A stretch of DNA of 64,000 bases from Brevundimonas sp. G8 (GTDB lineage: Bacteria > Pseudomonadota > Alphaproteobacteria > Caulobacterales > Caulobacteraceae), in contig NZ_LR732816.1 of the NCBI RefSeq assembly GCF_902506205.1, positions 2,590,537 to 2,654,536 of the forward strand. The letters are read 5' to 3'. Below, piece by piece: positions 47,160 to 55,664 of the stretch. Under the pieces are notes generated by a model. The model had not been told where the DNA came from. It did no database searches and saw only the letters and a program-made list of their open reading frames with translations. The position numbers and the translations under genes were made by a program. Position 1 is the stretch's first letter; each line of letters starts with the position of its first letter.

Positions 47160-48733
47160 AACGCCGCATCGGTCTGAGCCTGGGGCTCCTCGTGCTGGCG
47201 GCGTCGGCGCCGCTGGAGCGGACGCCGGTCGGTGGGGCCGAGGCGTTCGCGCGGCACGATTTCGGGGCCGTGAACTTCAGGGCCCTGGACACGGTGGCCG
47301 TGCCGTGGAAGCTGGTCGCGGCGGCGCTGGTGCTGGACGATCGGCAGGGGGGCGAGGTCAGTCAGGCGCATCTCAGGGCGCGGCTCCAGACCTTCGGCTT
47401 CCTGTGGCCCGAGCGGATCGAAGGCGCCGATGCGCCGATCATGCCCAGCCGCAATCATCCGTTAGGCATCAGCGTCGGCGAAGTCACGCCGGGCCTGCCG
47501 CCGGTCAAGGTGACGGTCGCCAACCTGGGCTGCGCCTCCTGCCATGCGGGGCCGGCCTATGCCGCCGACGGGTCGCCGCGACCGACGACCGCCTGGCTGG
47601 GATCACCCAACACCAGCCTGGATCTGGAAGCCTACACCCGAGCCGTAACGGAAGCCCTCAAACGCCAGGGCGGCGATACGCCCGCGCTTCTTGCGGCGGT
47701 TCGAACCCTGTTTCCCGAGACCGATGCGTGGGAGATGGCCAGCCTGCGCTGGGCAGTCCTTCCGCTGGCGCGGCGGCGGCTGGCCGAGGTTCCCGACGGG
47801 GGCAGTCCCCTGCCGTTCGTCAACGGCTCGCCCGGCCTGACGAACGGGATCGCGGCGTTGAAGCTGCAAGGCCACACCTTGTCCAGCGCGGAGGAGGCCG
47901 GCTTCACCTCCATCCCCGACCTCGCCGATCGCAACTTCCGTTCGACCCTGCTGTACGACGGCGCCTATGCGCCGCAGGGCCAGCCGCGCTGGCGGTCGAT
48001 GGGGCGTGAGGATCTGACGCCGGAGAATCGCAACCGCTTGGCGGCCATCACCAGCTTCTTCACCGTGCCCAGCATGGGTCAGTCGCCGCGCGGCGCCCAT
48101 CGTCAGATTCCGGCTGCGGAACGCGCCTTCACCTGGCTGGAGACACGTCGCCCCCAAGCGTTTCCGGGGCCGGTCGATCGGGCCGGCGCGGCGAGAGGGG
48201 CGGTGGTCTATGCCCGCGCCTGTTCGTCCTGCCACGGCGTCTATTCCGGGCCGGTGGAGCGCCCGCGGCTTGAGCGATTTCCGAACTGGCATGGTCATGT
48301 CGGGTCCGACCCCGCGCGGGCGGCGGCCTTCACAAACGACCTGACGCGCTACGCCGCCAACGGCGGTTATAACAAGATTCTGGACGCCCGTCCGACCGGC
48401 GAATACGCCGCTACCCTGCTGTCCGGCCTGTGGGCGACCGCGCCCTATATGCACAATGGGTCCGTGCCGACGCTGGCGCAGTTCCTGTTGCTCGAACCGC
48501 GATCCGAACGGTTTCTCGTCGGGGGTCATCGACTGGATTTCGAGGCCGTCGGCATCGCGGGGCGGGACCAGGGCGGGGTCCGTGTCTATCCCACCGGCTA
48601 TAGGCCTTGGTCGCAGCCGGCCGTGTTCGACACCCGTATGCCCGGCCGATCCAATCGCGGTCATGAAGCCGAGGTCGAAGGCCTGACGGTCGCCGAGCGC
48701 CGGGACCTGATCGAATATCTGAAGGGCCTCTAG
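47156..48733 (+). CDS. Di-haem c-type cytochrome, RoxA/MauG/CCP-like
   Basis: A 525-residue exported protein with a signal peptide (about 1-20) and two haem-binding CxxCH motifs: CASCH at about residue 124 and CSSCH at about 356. The segment APYMHNGSVPTL (about 430) supplies a distal ligand or Met/His loop in the bacterial di-haem peroxidase superfamily, including RoxA rubber oxygenase. Length falls between CCP (about 330) and RoxA (about 680). The substrate is unknown; periplasmic location is expected. Coupled to the membrane protein upstream. Confidence 0.85.
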   Translation: MKRRIGLSLGLLVLAASAPLERTPVGGAEAFARHDFGAVNFRALDTVAVPWKLVAAALVLDDRQGGEVSQAHLRARLQTFGFLWPERIEGADAPIMPSRNHPLGISVGEVTPGLPPVKVTVANLGCASCHAGPAYAADGSPRPTTAWLGSPNTSLDLEAYTRAVTEALKRQGGDTPALLAAVRTLFPETDAWEMASLRWAVLPLARRRLAEVPDGGSPLPFVNGSPGLTNGIAALKLQGHTLSSAEEAGFTSIPDLADRNFRSTLLYDGAYAPQGQPRWRSMGREDLTPENRNRLAAITSFFTVPSMGQSPRGAHRQIPAAERAFTWLETRRPQAFPGPVDRAGAARGAVVYARACSSCHGVYSGPVERPRLERFPNWHGHVGSDPARAAAFTNDLTRYAANGGYNKILDARPTGEYAATLLSGLWATAPYMHNGSVPTLAQFLLLEPRSERFLVGGHRLDFEAVGIAGRDQGGVRVYPTGYRPWSQPAVFDTRMPGRSNRGHEAEVEGLTVAERRDLIEYLKGL

Positions 48734-48734
48734 C

Positions 48735-49703
48735 TCAGACGATCAAGGCGTCCAGGCCGAGGCGAGGCTTGGGCGGCAGGTCGCGAACCGGCGCGACCCC
48801 CAGCCGGAAGGCGGTGATCAGGCGACGGTCGCCGCCGATGTCGAAATCCGCACTCACGCGTTCGCGCGCTTCGACATCGTCAGCCAGAACCGCCATGGGC
48901 GCGGCCGACAGTCCGGCCTGGGTGAAGCCGAGCCAGGCGCGATGAAACCGTCGTCCTGTGTCGAACGGCGCTTCGTTCGCGGGGCGATGGAGCAGGGCGA
49001 TGGCCGAGGCGCTGCGCACCACCGCCGCCTCGGCGACCAGGGCGCCGGACAGGCCGATCCGGTCCAGCGTCTCGAACACGCCGGGCCTCAGCACGACCCC
49101 GGCCCCGGCGGCCTCGATCCCGGACATTTCCATGGCCTCGGCGTTCAGCCCATCGAGAGACCAGGACGGATGGCGTCGCGACAGCCGCATCCACGACACC
49201 AGCTCCGCACGATAGGGGGCGTTGCGGAACCAGCGGAGGCTAGCCTCATCGTAAAGGCGTGCCAGTTCAGCGATGGGCTCCGGGGTTTGAACGACGATCA
49301 GGTCCTCGCTGCGCTCCAATCGGGCCAGCGCCGCCTGGGCGTCAGCGCCGCCTTCGAACTTTCCGCGATAGGTGCGCCGCTGGGTTAGATGTGCCGCCAG
49401 CGGATCGGAAACCTCGCCAGGGCGAATGGTCAGTTCTGCGATGCTGACGCCGTCGTGCCCGACATCGACCCTCAGGCCGCGCCGTCCGGCGGCGAGGCAG
49501 AAGCCCTCCACCGCCGAGCCATGGCTGACGTTCAGGTCGCGGCCTTCGGGATCGCCGACGGGCAGCCTGCGGCTTTCGTCCTCCAGCACCTGCACCCGGC
49601 CGTCGGGCATCAGCCGCCACCGCGTCGGCTGCGTGTTATGGACGCTGGGGGAAAGGGCGGCTTCGCCTACCAGCGCCCGGAACGTCTGTGCATCCAGCGT
49701 CAT
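48735..49703 (-). CDS. Acg-type nitroreductase-fold flavoprotein
   Basis: A 322-residue protein opening with AALSPSVHNTQPTRWRL, the FMN-binding motif of the Acg/nitroreductase family; later RRTYRGKF, VVRSASAIALLHRP and RRFHRAWLGFTQAGLSAAPM match this larger subgroup. Mycobacterial Acg binds FMN but is a poor nitroreductase, so the activity here is open. Last gene of a five-gene leftward operon; its start overlaps the GNAT stop by 4 bases. In that setting it may oxidise or reduce a peptide- or lipid-like intermediate (inference). Confidence 0.82.
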   Translation of the reverse strand: MTLDAQTFRALVGEAALSPSVHNTQPTRWRLMPDGRVQVLEDESRRLPVGDPEGRDLNVSHGSAVEGFCLAAGRRGLRVDVGHDGVSIAELTIRPGEVSDPLAAHLTQRRTYRGKFEGGADAQAALARLERSEDLIVVQTPEPIAELARLYDEASLRWFRNAPYRAELVSWMRLSRRHPSWSLDGLNAEAMEMSGIEAAGAGVVLRPGVFETLDRIGLSGALVAEAAVVRSASAIALLHRPANEAPFDTGRRFHRAWLGFTQAGLSAAPMAVLADDVEARERVSADFDIGGDRRLITAFRLGVAPVRDLPPKPRLGLDALIV

Positions 49704-50824
49704 CGCAGATCTTTCCTGAACAGGTTCAGTCGCTGAAGCCGCCGCGCGCCCAGCTTTTCCATCTGGCGCAGCGAGGCGGTGTTCTCGTCCGCGATCCAGG
49801 TCACGCCGCACTGTTTGTAGCCGCCCGCGAACAGGGCCTTGATCACCCGGTGCAGCATGGCGCCGTTCAGCCCCTGTCCGTGCAGGGCGCGCTTGACCGA
49901 ATAGAAGATGATCACCGCGCGTCGCCGCCTCAGCCGCTCGCGGATGAAATGGACCATGGTCATCGGCCCCATCCGACCGCGCGTCGCCTTCTGGAACGGG
50001 TTCAGGTCGGGGATGCAGATCACCACCCCGGCGGGCTCGCCCCTGTAGTGGACGACGCAGGCGATGCGAGGATCCACGATCCACATCATCTCACCCGCCT
50101 GAAAGTCGAACTCGGCCGGGGTCAGGGGCACGAACATCGGATTGTCGCTGAAGCCGTCGTTGAGGCATTGCCGGGCCTCCTCGAACCGAGCCTTGAAGGC
50201 GCTGCGGCTGATGGGCTTCCAGGTCCAGTCGGGGTTCGACAGCACCGCGCGCTGCTTGTCGCCCAGCAGGGCTTCGGCAGTCGTCGGTCCGACATCGAAC
50301 TCGAAGGTCGACATCGGAAACACGGGTGCGTAGCCGCAGGCCTCCAGCAGGCGCGGCAGATGCGCGGCGCCCCAGATCATGTCGGTATAGGGCGGGTTTT
50401 CGAACCCCTCGGTCAGGACCCCCGCCTGCTGCATGGCCGTCAGGTTGAAAGCGCCGACCAGTTCATCACAGCCTTCGGCGCGCGCGAAGGTCTCGGCCGC
50501 GTCGAACAGAAGTCGCGCGGTTTCGACGCTGTCCTCGCCGTCGAAATAGCCGAACTGACAGCGTCGCGTGTCGTGACGCGCATTCGAGGACGGATGGGTG
50601 TGGGCCGTCAGCCGTCCGACCGGACGCCCGTCGCGCCAGGCGGTGAAAAAGGTCAGGCGGCCGCCGTCGTCGCGCATCAGAGGGTTGCGCGACGGATCCA
50701 AATACCGTTCCAGATCCGCGCGCATCGGCGTCACATAGGGGCTGTCGGCGGGATAGATTTCCAACGGAACCCGGAAGAAGCCTTCCAGATCGCCCTCGCG
50801 AAGGGTCACGGCGGCAGCGGTCAT
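49700..50824 (-). CDS. YghO-like GNAT N-acyltransferase
   Basis: A 374-residue protein resembling the YghO group: FGYFDGEDSVETARLLFDAA (about 90-110), LVGAFNLTAMQQAGVLTEGF and MIWGAAHLPRLLEACGY form the acyl-CoA-binding first half. The C-terminal half has RALHGQGLNGAMLHRVIKAL, a P-loop-like GNAT motif A. Such proteins are longer than single GNAT domains and their substrates are mostly unknown. ATG 50824 overlaps the stop of the membrane protein gene by 4 bases. Confidence 0.8.
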   Translation of the reverse strand: MTAAAVTLREGDLEGFFRVPLEIYPADSPYVTPMRADLERYLDPSRNPLMRDDGGRLTFFTAWRDGRPVGRLTAHTHPSSNARHDTRRCQFGYFDGEDSVETARLLFDAAETFARAEGCDELVGAFNLTAMQQAGVLTEGFENPPYTDMIWGAAHLPRLLEACGYAPVFPMSTFEFDVGPTTAEALLGDKQRAVLSNPDWTWKPISRSAFKARFEEARQCLNDGFSDNPMFVPLTPAEFDFQAGEMMWIVDPRIACVVHYRGEPAGVVICIPDLNPFQKATRGRMGPMTMVHFIRERLRRRRAVIIFYSVKRALHGQGLNGAMLHRVIKALFAGGYKQCGVTWIADENTASLRQMEKLGARRLQRLNLFRKDLR

Positions 50825-52014
50825 GCGGGCCTCTCCGTCGTCAGCCGCGCCATTCGGAAGGCGAGGCCCAGATCGATCTCGGCCTCGGTGTTGCGCAACA
50901 GATCCGGCAATCGAACCAGGCCGATCCGAACCGGCGACCGGCTCAACAGTCCGACGTGGGTGGCGTCGGATCGCGCCAGAAGATCCAGCAGCGGCTCGCG
51001 TTCGGTCTCGTCGATCGTCCCCGTACCGGCCTGCAGGGCGGCGGCGCTCCACAGAGGCTGGCGCTCCAGCGTCTGCGCCATCGCCTCGGGGCGATAGTCG
51101 GCGAGATCGTGTTCGGACAGGACCGACAGATCCTTCAGCATCGGCTCTTTGGTCAGGTCGCCCAGGAAGCCGTCGAGGGATCGAGTGTTCGCCGAGGCCA
51201 TGCGCTGGCGCAGACTGGTGCGCCGTCCGGCGGCGCCGAACGGCTGGATGCGGACGACCAGGGTCATGGTGATCAGGGCCGCGCCGATCAGGGCGAACAG
51301 GCGAACCCGGTCGTCGAGCGCGCCGACATCCAGTTGTTCGATCAGGCCGCAGGTCAGGGCCAGGGTCGTCGCCACGATCACGGCGGCGTCGATCCAGACG
51401 TCGCGCGCATCGCTGACCCCGTTCGACAGGGCCAGCAGGACGATCACGAGGGCGGCGATGGGGCTGAACCCGATGGGCGCGGCCACCAGTTCGGAAAAGT
51501 CAGTGCCGATCAACGGAATGACGATGGCCAGGCCGACGGCGAGACGGCGAACGGCGCCGTTCTCTGCGCGCGACAGGGCCTTGCGGTCCCTCGCCCACAA
51601 CAGGATCAGGATGGCGACCAGGGAAGAAAGGATGATGACGGCCAGCGCGCTACGGGAGCCGAAGGCGACATGGCTGGTCGTAAACAGGGCGAAACCCAGA
51701 CCCAGGGCGGACGCTGCGAAGACGGCGATCTTCATCGCGCGCGGCGCATGACGGCGAAGCAGCCCTTCGGCCAGCAGCAGGGCCGCAAGGGGGGCGAGCG
51801 ATATGGCGGCGTAGGTCGCGCCCTCGAAGATCGGCAGGCCCGTTCGGACGGCCAGACTTCGCACGCCATAGAACACCGACATGGCCCCGAATAGGAAGAC
51901 CAGGCGCGGCGTCAACGGACCCCCGGCGCGGCGCACGAGCAGGGCGACGACATAGGCCGCCAGTCCCGCCGCCGCGAACCCGTCGAGCAGGGCCTGGGTC
52001 TCGACCCGGATCAT
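50821..52014 (-). CDS. Polytopic membrane protein with soluble C-terminal domain, unknown
   Basis: A 397-residue protein. Eight or so hydrophobic helices fill residues 8-265 (for example LVFLFGAMSVFYGVRSLAV, AISLAPLAALLLAEGLL, SALAVIILSSLVAILILLWA), in the style of 7TM sensor modules. A soluble region follows (about 275-397) with SLDGFLGDLTKEPMLKDLSV, RQPLWSAAALQAGTG and LLDLLARSDATHVGLLS. I do not recognise that domain. Start ATG 52014 overlaps the E1-like gene by ATGA. It could anchor the operon products to the membrane. Confidence 0.7.
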   Translation of the reverse strand: MIRVETQALLDGFAAAGLAAYVVALLVRRAGGPLTPRLVFLFGAMSVFYGVRSLAVRTGLPIFEGATYAAISLAPLAALLLAEGLLRRHAPRAMKIAVFAASALGLGFALFTTSHVAFGSRSALAVIILSSLVAILILLWARDRKALSRAENGAVRRLAVGLAIVIPLIGTDFSELVAAPIGFSPIAALVIVLLALSNGVSDARDVWIDAAVIVATTLALTCGLIEQLDVGALDDRVRLFALIGAALITMTLVVRIQPFGAAGRRTSLRQRMASANTRSLDGFLGDLTKEPMLKDLSVLSEHDLADYRPEAMAQTLERQPLWSAAALQAGTGTIDETEREPLLDLLARSDATHVGLLSRSPVRIGLVRLPDLLRNTEAEIDLGLAFRMARLTTERPA

Positions 52015-52901
52015 GCGGCGTCTTTCAGCAATCGGGCCATGAAGGCGCGCACGACCAGCCCCTTTATGGCGGCGACGGGCGCCCACAACGGCCGTTCGGT
52101 CCGGCCCGCGAAGGCGTTGAGGAACCAGCCTCGGCAATCGGTCCTGGATCTGCGGCCCATCAGCAGCCACAGCGCCTCATAGGCCATCAGGCAGCCGGTC
52201 GAGATCACCATCGGCGCGAAGGACATCCGCTTGGCCGTCCCGGCGGCGAGGGCGGCAGCCGCGTCCAGATCGACGTGACGGGCCGACGACGAATGGACCA
52301 TGACGTATTCGAGCTCCTTCATGAAGCTGGCTCGCAGGTCTTCGGGCCGGATCGCATCCAGCGCCTTGCCGCGCGTCGGATACCTCAGACGCTCCTCCGG
52401 GCGCGGGTCGGAGGGACGCACCACGATCACCGAGGGCAGGGGCGAGGCATAGGCGTCGATCACGGTCGCGCCGGCCGCCTTGGCGGCGCGATACAGGGCT
52501 ATGCTTGCGGCGATGTCATCGGTTCCGTTGACGATCACCGGATAGCGCGCCGCCAGGTCCGCGACCTGATCCACCCACTCTGCGCCCAGCCGCTCGATCT
52601 CGACCTCGGGGTTGATGCGCCGCGCCGCCGCGCAGGCGACCTCGGCCTTGTCATGGCCGACGGTGTCCGTGAAGGCGAAGACCTGGCGGTTCATGTTGGA
52701 CGTTTCGAACACGTCGATGTCGCAGACGGCGAACCGCCCGACGCCCGCGCGGACCAGCGCCAGGAAACAGGCGCCGCCCATGCCGCCCACGCCCGCGACG
52801 AATACGGCGCCGCCTTTCAGGGCCGCCTGTTCCGCCTCGGTGACGAAGCCCAGATTGCGGGTGGTGAACTCGGCATAGTCGAAGGCCGTCACGTCTTCCA
52901 T
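52011..52901 (-). CDS. E1-like (ThiF/MoeB/UBA superfamily) adenylyltransferase
   Basis: A 296-residue Rossmann-type protein. ATP-binding FVAGVGGMGGACFLALVRAG (about 34-53), metal/adenylate residues DIDVFETSNMNRQVFAF, and VNGTDDIAASIALYRAA are canonical for ThiF-like enzymes that adenylate a C-terminal carboxyl. The CxxC zinc pairs and the conserved catalytic Cys of MoeB/ThiF are not seen; STGCLMAYEAL has one Cys in a different place. So it may adenylate without forming a thioester. No ubiquitin-like or thiamine gene is nearby. ATG 52901 has GGGAAG at good spacing; it overlaps the upstream gene by 13 bases. Confidence 0.85.
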   Translation of the reverse strand: MEDVTAFDYAEFTTRNLGFVTEAEQAALKGGAVFVAGVGGMGGACFLALVRAGVGRFAVCDIDVFETSNMNRQVFAFTDTVGHDKAEVACAAARRINPEVEIERLGAEWVDQVADLAARYPVIVNGTDDIAASIALYRAAKAAGATVIDAYASPLPSVIVVRPSDPRPEERLRYPTRGKALDAIRPEDLRASFMKELEYVMVHSSSARHVDLDAAAALAAGTAKRMSFAPMVISTGCLMAYEALWLLMGRRSRTDCRGWFLNAFAGRTERPLWAPVAAIKGLVVRAFMARLLKDAA

Positions 52902-53824
52902 GCGCGCAAACTTCCCCAGGGTTGAGTGTGGTCGAGCCAATGCACCAGCGGCAGCAGGGCCGCCTGGATCATCAGCAGGGTAAACCGGCCGAGCAGGCCG
53001 GGGACGGTGTCAGGCGGGGCCACCTTGGCCAGATAACGGCTGGCGGCGCGCATATCGATCTGACCGATCTGCAGCAGGTCGTCGCCCCGGCCATAGTCCA
53101 GCTCTGCAGCGCAGAGGGCGTTGTAGATCGCGTCGCGATGTTTGGCGGCGCTCTCGAAGGTCTTTTTCAACTCGTCTGAACCGCCGGTATAGGCGTCGGT
53201 GATCACGAACCGATCCGCGTCGAAACCGGCCTCGTCGCCGACCCCGAAGGCGTGACGCCAGTTCTCCATAATCTGGCGGGCCAATCGCTCGTGTTGGAAG
53301 GAGCGTCGGGCCGTCGGCCTGCCGGGATAGACGTCGGAAAAGGTCTCGGCGACCATGCCGACGACGGCCGGAACCTGGGTCACGCTGGACACCCAGACGG
53401 CCCGGCATTGCCGGCGCACGAACAGCAGGACGCAGGTCAGGCCATAGAGGGTGGCGGACAGACCGCTTCCACGCACATCGGGACGCACCATGACCAGACC
53501 CAGATGCAGGATTTCCACCGACCGTCCGCCCAGGTCGGCATCCAGAATGGCCAGGGCGTTGAACGCGACCGGCCGTCCGCCCCGCTTCTCATAGACAACG
53601 GTCAGCACGGTGCGGGACAGGGTCTCTGGATCGCCGGAGAAGATGCCGTAGGTCAGGTCGCGGTCCGCCAGAACGCTGCGGGCGATGGACCTGACATCCT
53701 CGACCAGCATCGCGAGATCGGCCGGCGACAGCGCCAGGCCTGGCCGCTCGACGATCCGAGACCGTAGACCTGACCCCGCGCCCACCGTCGTGTCCAGCAG
53801 TCGTGGCGTCACAGGCTTGCTCAT
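52889..53824 (-). CDS. GNAT-like acyltransferase opening the E1-like operon
   Basis: A 311-residue protein with a GNAT core: FNALAILDADLGGRSVEIL, then LHLGLVMVRPDVRGSGLSATLYGL, in which RPDVRGSGLS is an acyl-CoA pyrophosphate loop. AVWVSSVTQVPAVVGMVAE follows. The rest (about 190-311) has WRHAFGVGDEAGFDADRFV and a C-terminal hydrophobic stretch FTLLMIQAALLPLVHWL, hinting at membrane contact. ATG 53824 is chosen since the longer frame to 53887 adds a basic peptide. Substrate unknown. Confidence 0.72.
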   Translation of the reverse strand: MSKPVTPRLLDTTVGAGSGLRSRIVERPGLALSPADLAMLVEDVRSIARSVLADRDLTYGIFSGDPETLSRTVLTVVYEKRGGRPVAFNALAILDADLGGRSVEILHLGLVMVRPDVRGSGLSATLYGLTCVLLFVRRQCRAVWVSSVTQVPAVVGMVAETFSDVYPGRPTARRSFQHERLARQIMENWRHAFGVGDEAGFDADRFVITDAYTGGSDELKKTFESAAKHRDAIYNALCAAELDYGRGDDLLQIGQIDMRAASRYLAKVAPPDTVPGLLGRFTLLMIQAALLPLVHWLDHTQPWGSLRAWKT

Positions 53825-54057
53825 GAATGGCGATCTCGTTTCAGGACGGCTCTGCTTACTGCGTGCGACCTTCACCTTTATGAACATCGAATGGGGCAGC
53901 GAACACGAGAATTTTCACCTCCCGCCGGACTAAGCCACGCAGTAAGCTCTGCCTTTCGCCCCAAGCGAAGTCAGAGACTTTGGATGGACGGTACGTCGCT
54001 CGGAGTGCGTATGGGTATGTTGTGCTCGTTCCCTTTTAACGAATGCCCAAGGCACTT

Positions 54058-55413
54058 CTACCTCTCCAGCAGAGCCTTGGCGGCCACAAGCTTGACCATC
54101 AGGTCTGACGCCTGTTCGAAAATGAGGCCCGTCGTTCCGAAATACTCCCGCTGGTTCGTGGCGCACCAGTCGGTGGTGACGATGCGGACTTGATCGCCTT
54201 TCGGTGAAGCGCCTGAGGCATAGAGGAAGTCGCCGCTGCGGTCGGCCAGGGGCATCGGGCGGTCTTGGTTGGCGCGGGCCATGAAGTCGTCGAACTGGGC
54301 GCGCGAGACGGTTGCGACCATCAGCTTGCCGTCGAAGCGGACAATGGAATCGAAGACGTAGCGGCTGACCGGCCCGGCGGGGACGCCCGTGCCCAGGGTG
54401 GTGTGGCCGATGAAGCCGGCGTCGGCGCCGGCCGCCTGGGCCAGGCCGGCTGCGACACGCTGTCCGGTGTCGCCCAGCGACAGGGCGCGAGGGCTGGTCC
54501 CCAGGATGGTCCGCTCCTCGTCGGTCAGATTGGCGGCGAGGGTCACGGCGATCAGGTCCGCCAGCGCAGGAGAGGCGGGGGCGTCCAGCGCGACCGCGCG
54601 GGATTCGGCTGTGACCGAGCCGTCCGACAGGAACTCAGCCGCCGTATAGGCGGCGGTCCAGGAGCCGGTGTGGACATAGGCGCTGCGGCCCTGGCGATGC
54701 TGGAACAGCAGGTGGTTATGACCGCCGATCATCAGGCTGCCGTCGGGTAGCAGCGGCAGGATGTCCCCGTCGGCGGTGACGCCTGCGTGGCTCATGATCA
54801 TGACGAGATCTGCGCCGGCGAGGTTGTCGTCCAGATTGGCGCTGGCCCAGTCGGCGGCGGACGGGATCGACAGTTGGTCGCGCGAGGCCTTGGGGTAGGT
54901 GGTCAGAGAATTGGTCGCCATGCCCACGACCCGCAGCGAACGGCGACCGAAGGGCAGGGTCGTGGACGGGTCTGCATAGCCGGCGCCCGTGCGCGTATCA
55001 CCGATGGTGCTGACGACATGAACGCCCAGGCTCTTCATCCGAGCGACGACCTGGGCCAGGTCGGGGGTCAAGTCGTTGTCGTGATTGCCCAGGTTGAACA
55101 CCGTCGGGGCGATCTTCGGCAAGGCCGCCAGGAAGGCCCAGTCCACCACGCCGCCCGACCGCACGGCGACGACATTGCCGTGCTCGAAGATGTCGCCGTC
55201 GATGGCGATGACGTGCGGCACGGGGTTGGAGCGGACTTCGGTCTCGAAGGCGGCCAGCAACTGGGCGGTCCGCTCATAGGCGGAATGCATGTCGGAGACG
55301 GCCAGCACTCGGCCGATCACATCCGCCCGTTTCATGCCGATCAGCCCCGGCGCGAAAGCCGTCGCCCCGGCGAGTTGCAGGAGCCGGCGACGGGAGGGCG
55401 TGACGAGAGGCAT
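54058..55413 (-). CDS. Tat-exported metallophosphatase / 5'-nucleotidase-like protein
   Basis: A 451-residue protein. The N-terminus SRRRLLQLAGATAFAPGL is a twin-arginine signal. The calcineurin-like domain (about 35-240) has LAVSDMHSAYERT, AIDGDIFEHGN, FNLGNHDNDLTPD and MIGGHNHLLF, the metal-binding D-H, D, N-H and H-x-H blocks. A 5'-nucleotidase C-terminal-like domain follows (about 265-450). It likely releases phosphate from nucleotides in the periplasm. ATG 55413 begins the signal; the longer frame lacks one. Confidence 0.88.
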   Translation of the reverse strand: MPLVTPSRRRLLQLAGATAFAPGLIGMKRADVIGRVLAVSDMHSAYERTAQLLAAFETEVRSNPVPHVIAIDGDIFEHGNVVAVRSGGVVDWAFLAALPKIAPTVFNLGNHDNDLTPDLAQVVARMKSLGVHVVSTIGDTRTGAGYADPSTTLPFGRRSLRVVGMATNSLTTYPKASRDQLSIPSAADWASANLDDNLAGADLVMIMSHAGVTADGDILPLLPDGSLMIGGHNHLLFQHRQGRSAYVHTGSWTAAYTAAEFLSDGSVTAESRAVALDAPASPALADLIAVTLAANLTDEERTILGTSPRALSLGDTGQRVAAGLAQAAGADAGFIGHTTLGTGVPAGPVSRYVFDSIVRFDGKLMVATVSRAQFDDFMARANQDRPMPLADRSGDFLYASGASPKGDQVRIVTTDWCATNQREYFGTTGLIFEQASDLMVKLVAAKALLER

Positions 55414-55664
55414 ACGCAATCCAAACAATGTCTTGGAGGCGTGCGGAGCGGACTCACGCACCTTTTAAGCATCGCATTTCGGCCCTATCGGCACAATGCC
55501 GGCCGGCGCTGTGCAGCTCTGCGCAGGACAGATTGTCACATGGGTGTGGCTGCGTCTTTAAAGGTTCAAGAAACATGCGCGCTCTGCGCTGGCGGCCGTC
55601 GCTGCGAAGCTCTACGGCGTCGCGCGACAAGTCCTCCCCACTGTCGCCAAGGAAATCCCCGCCC

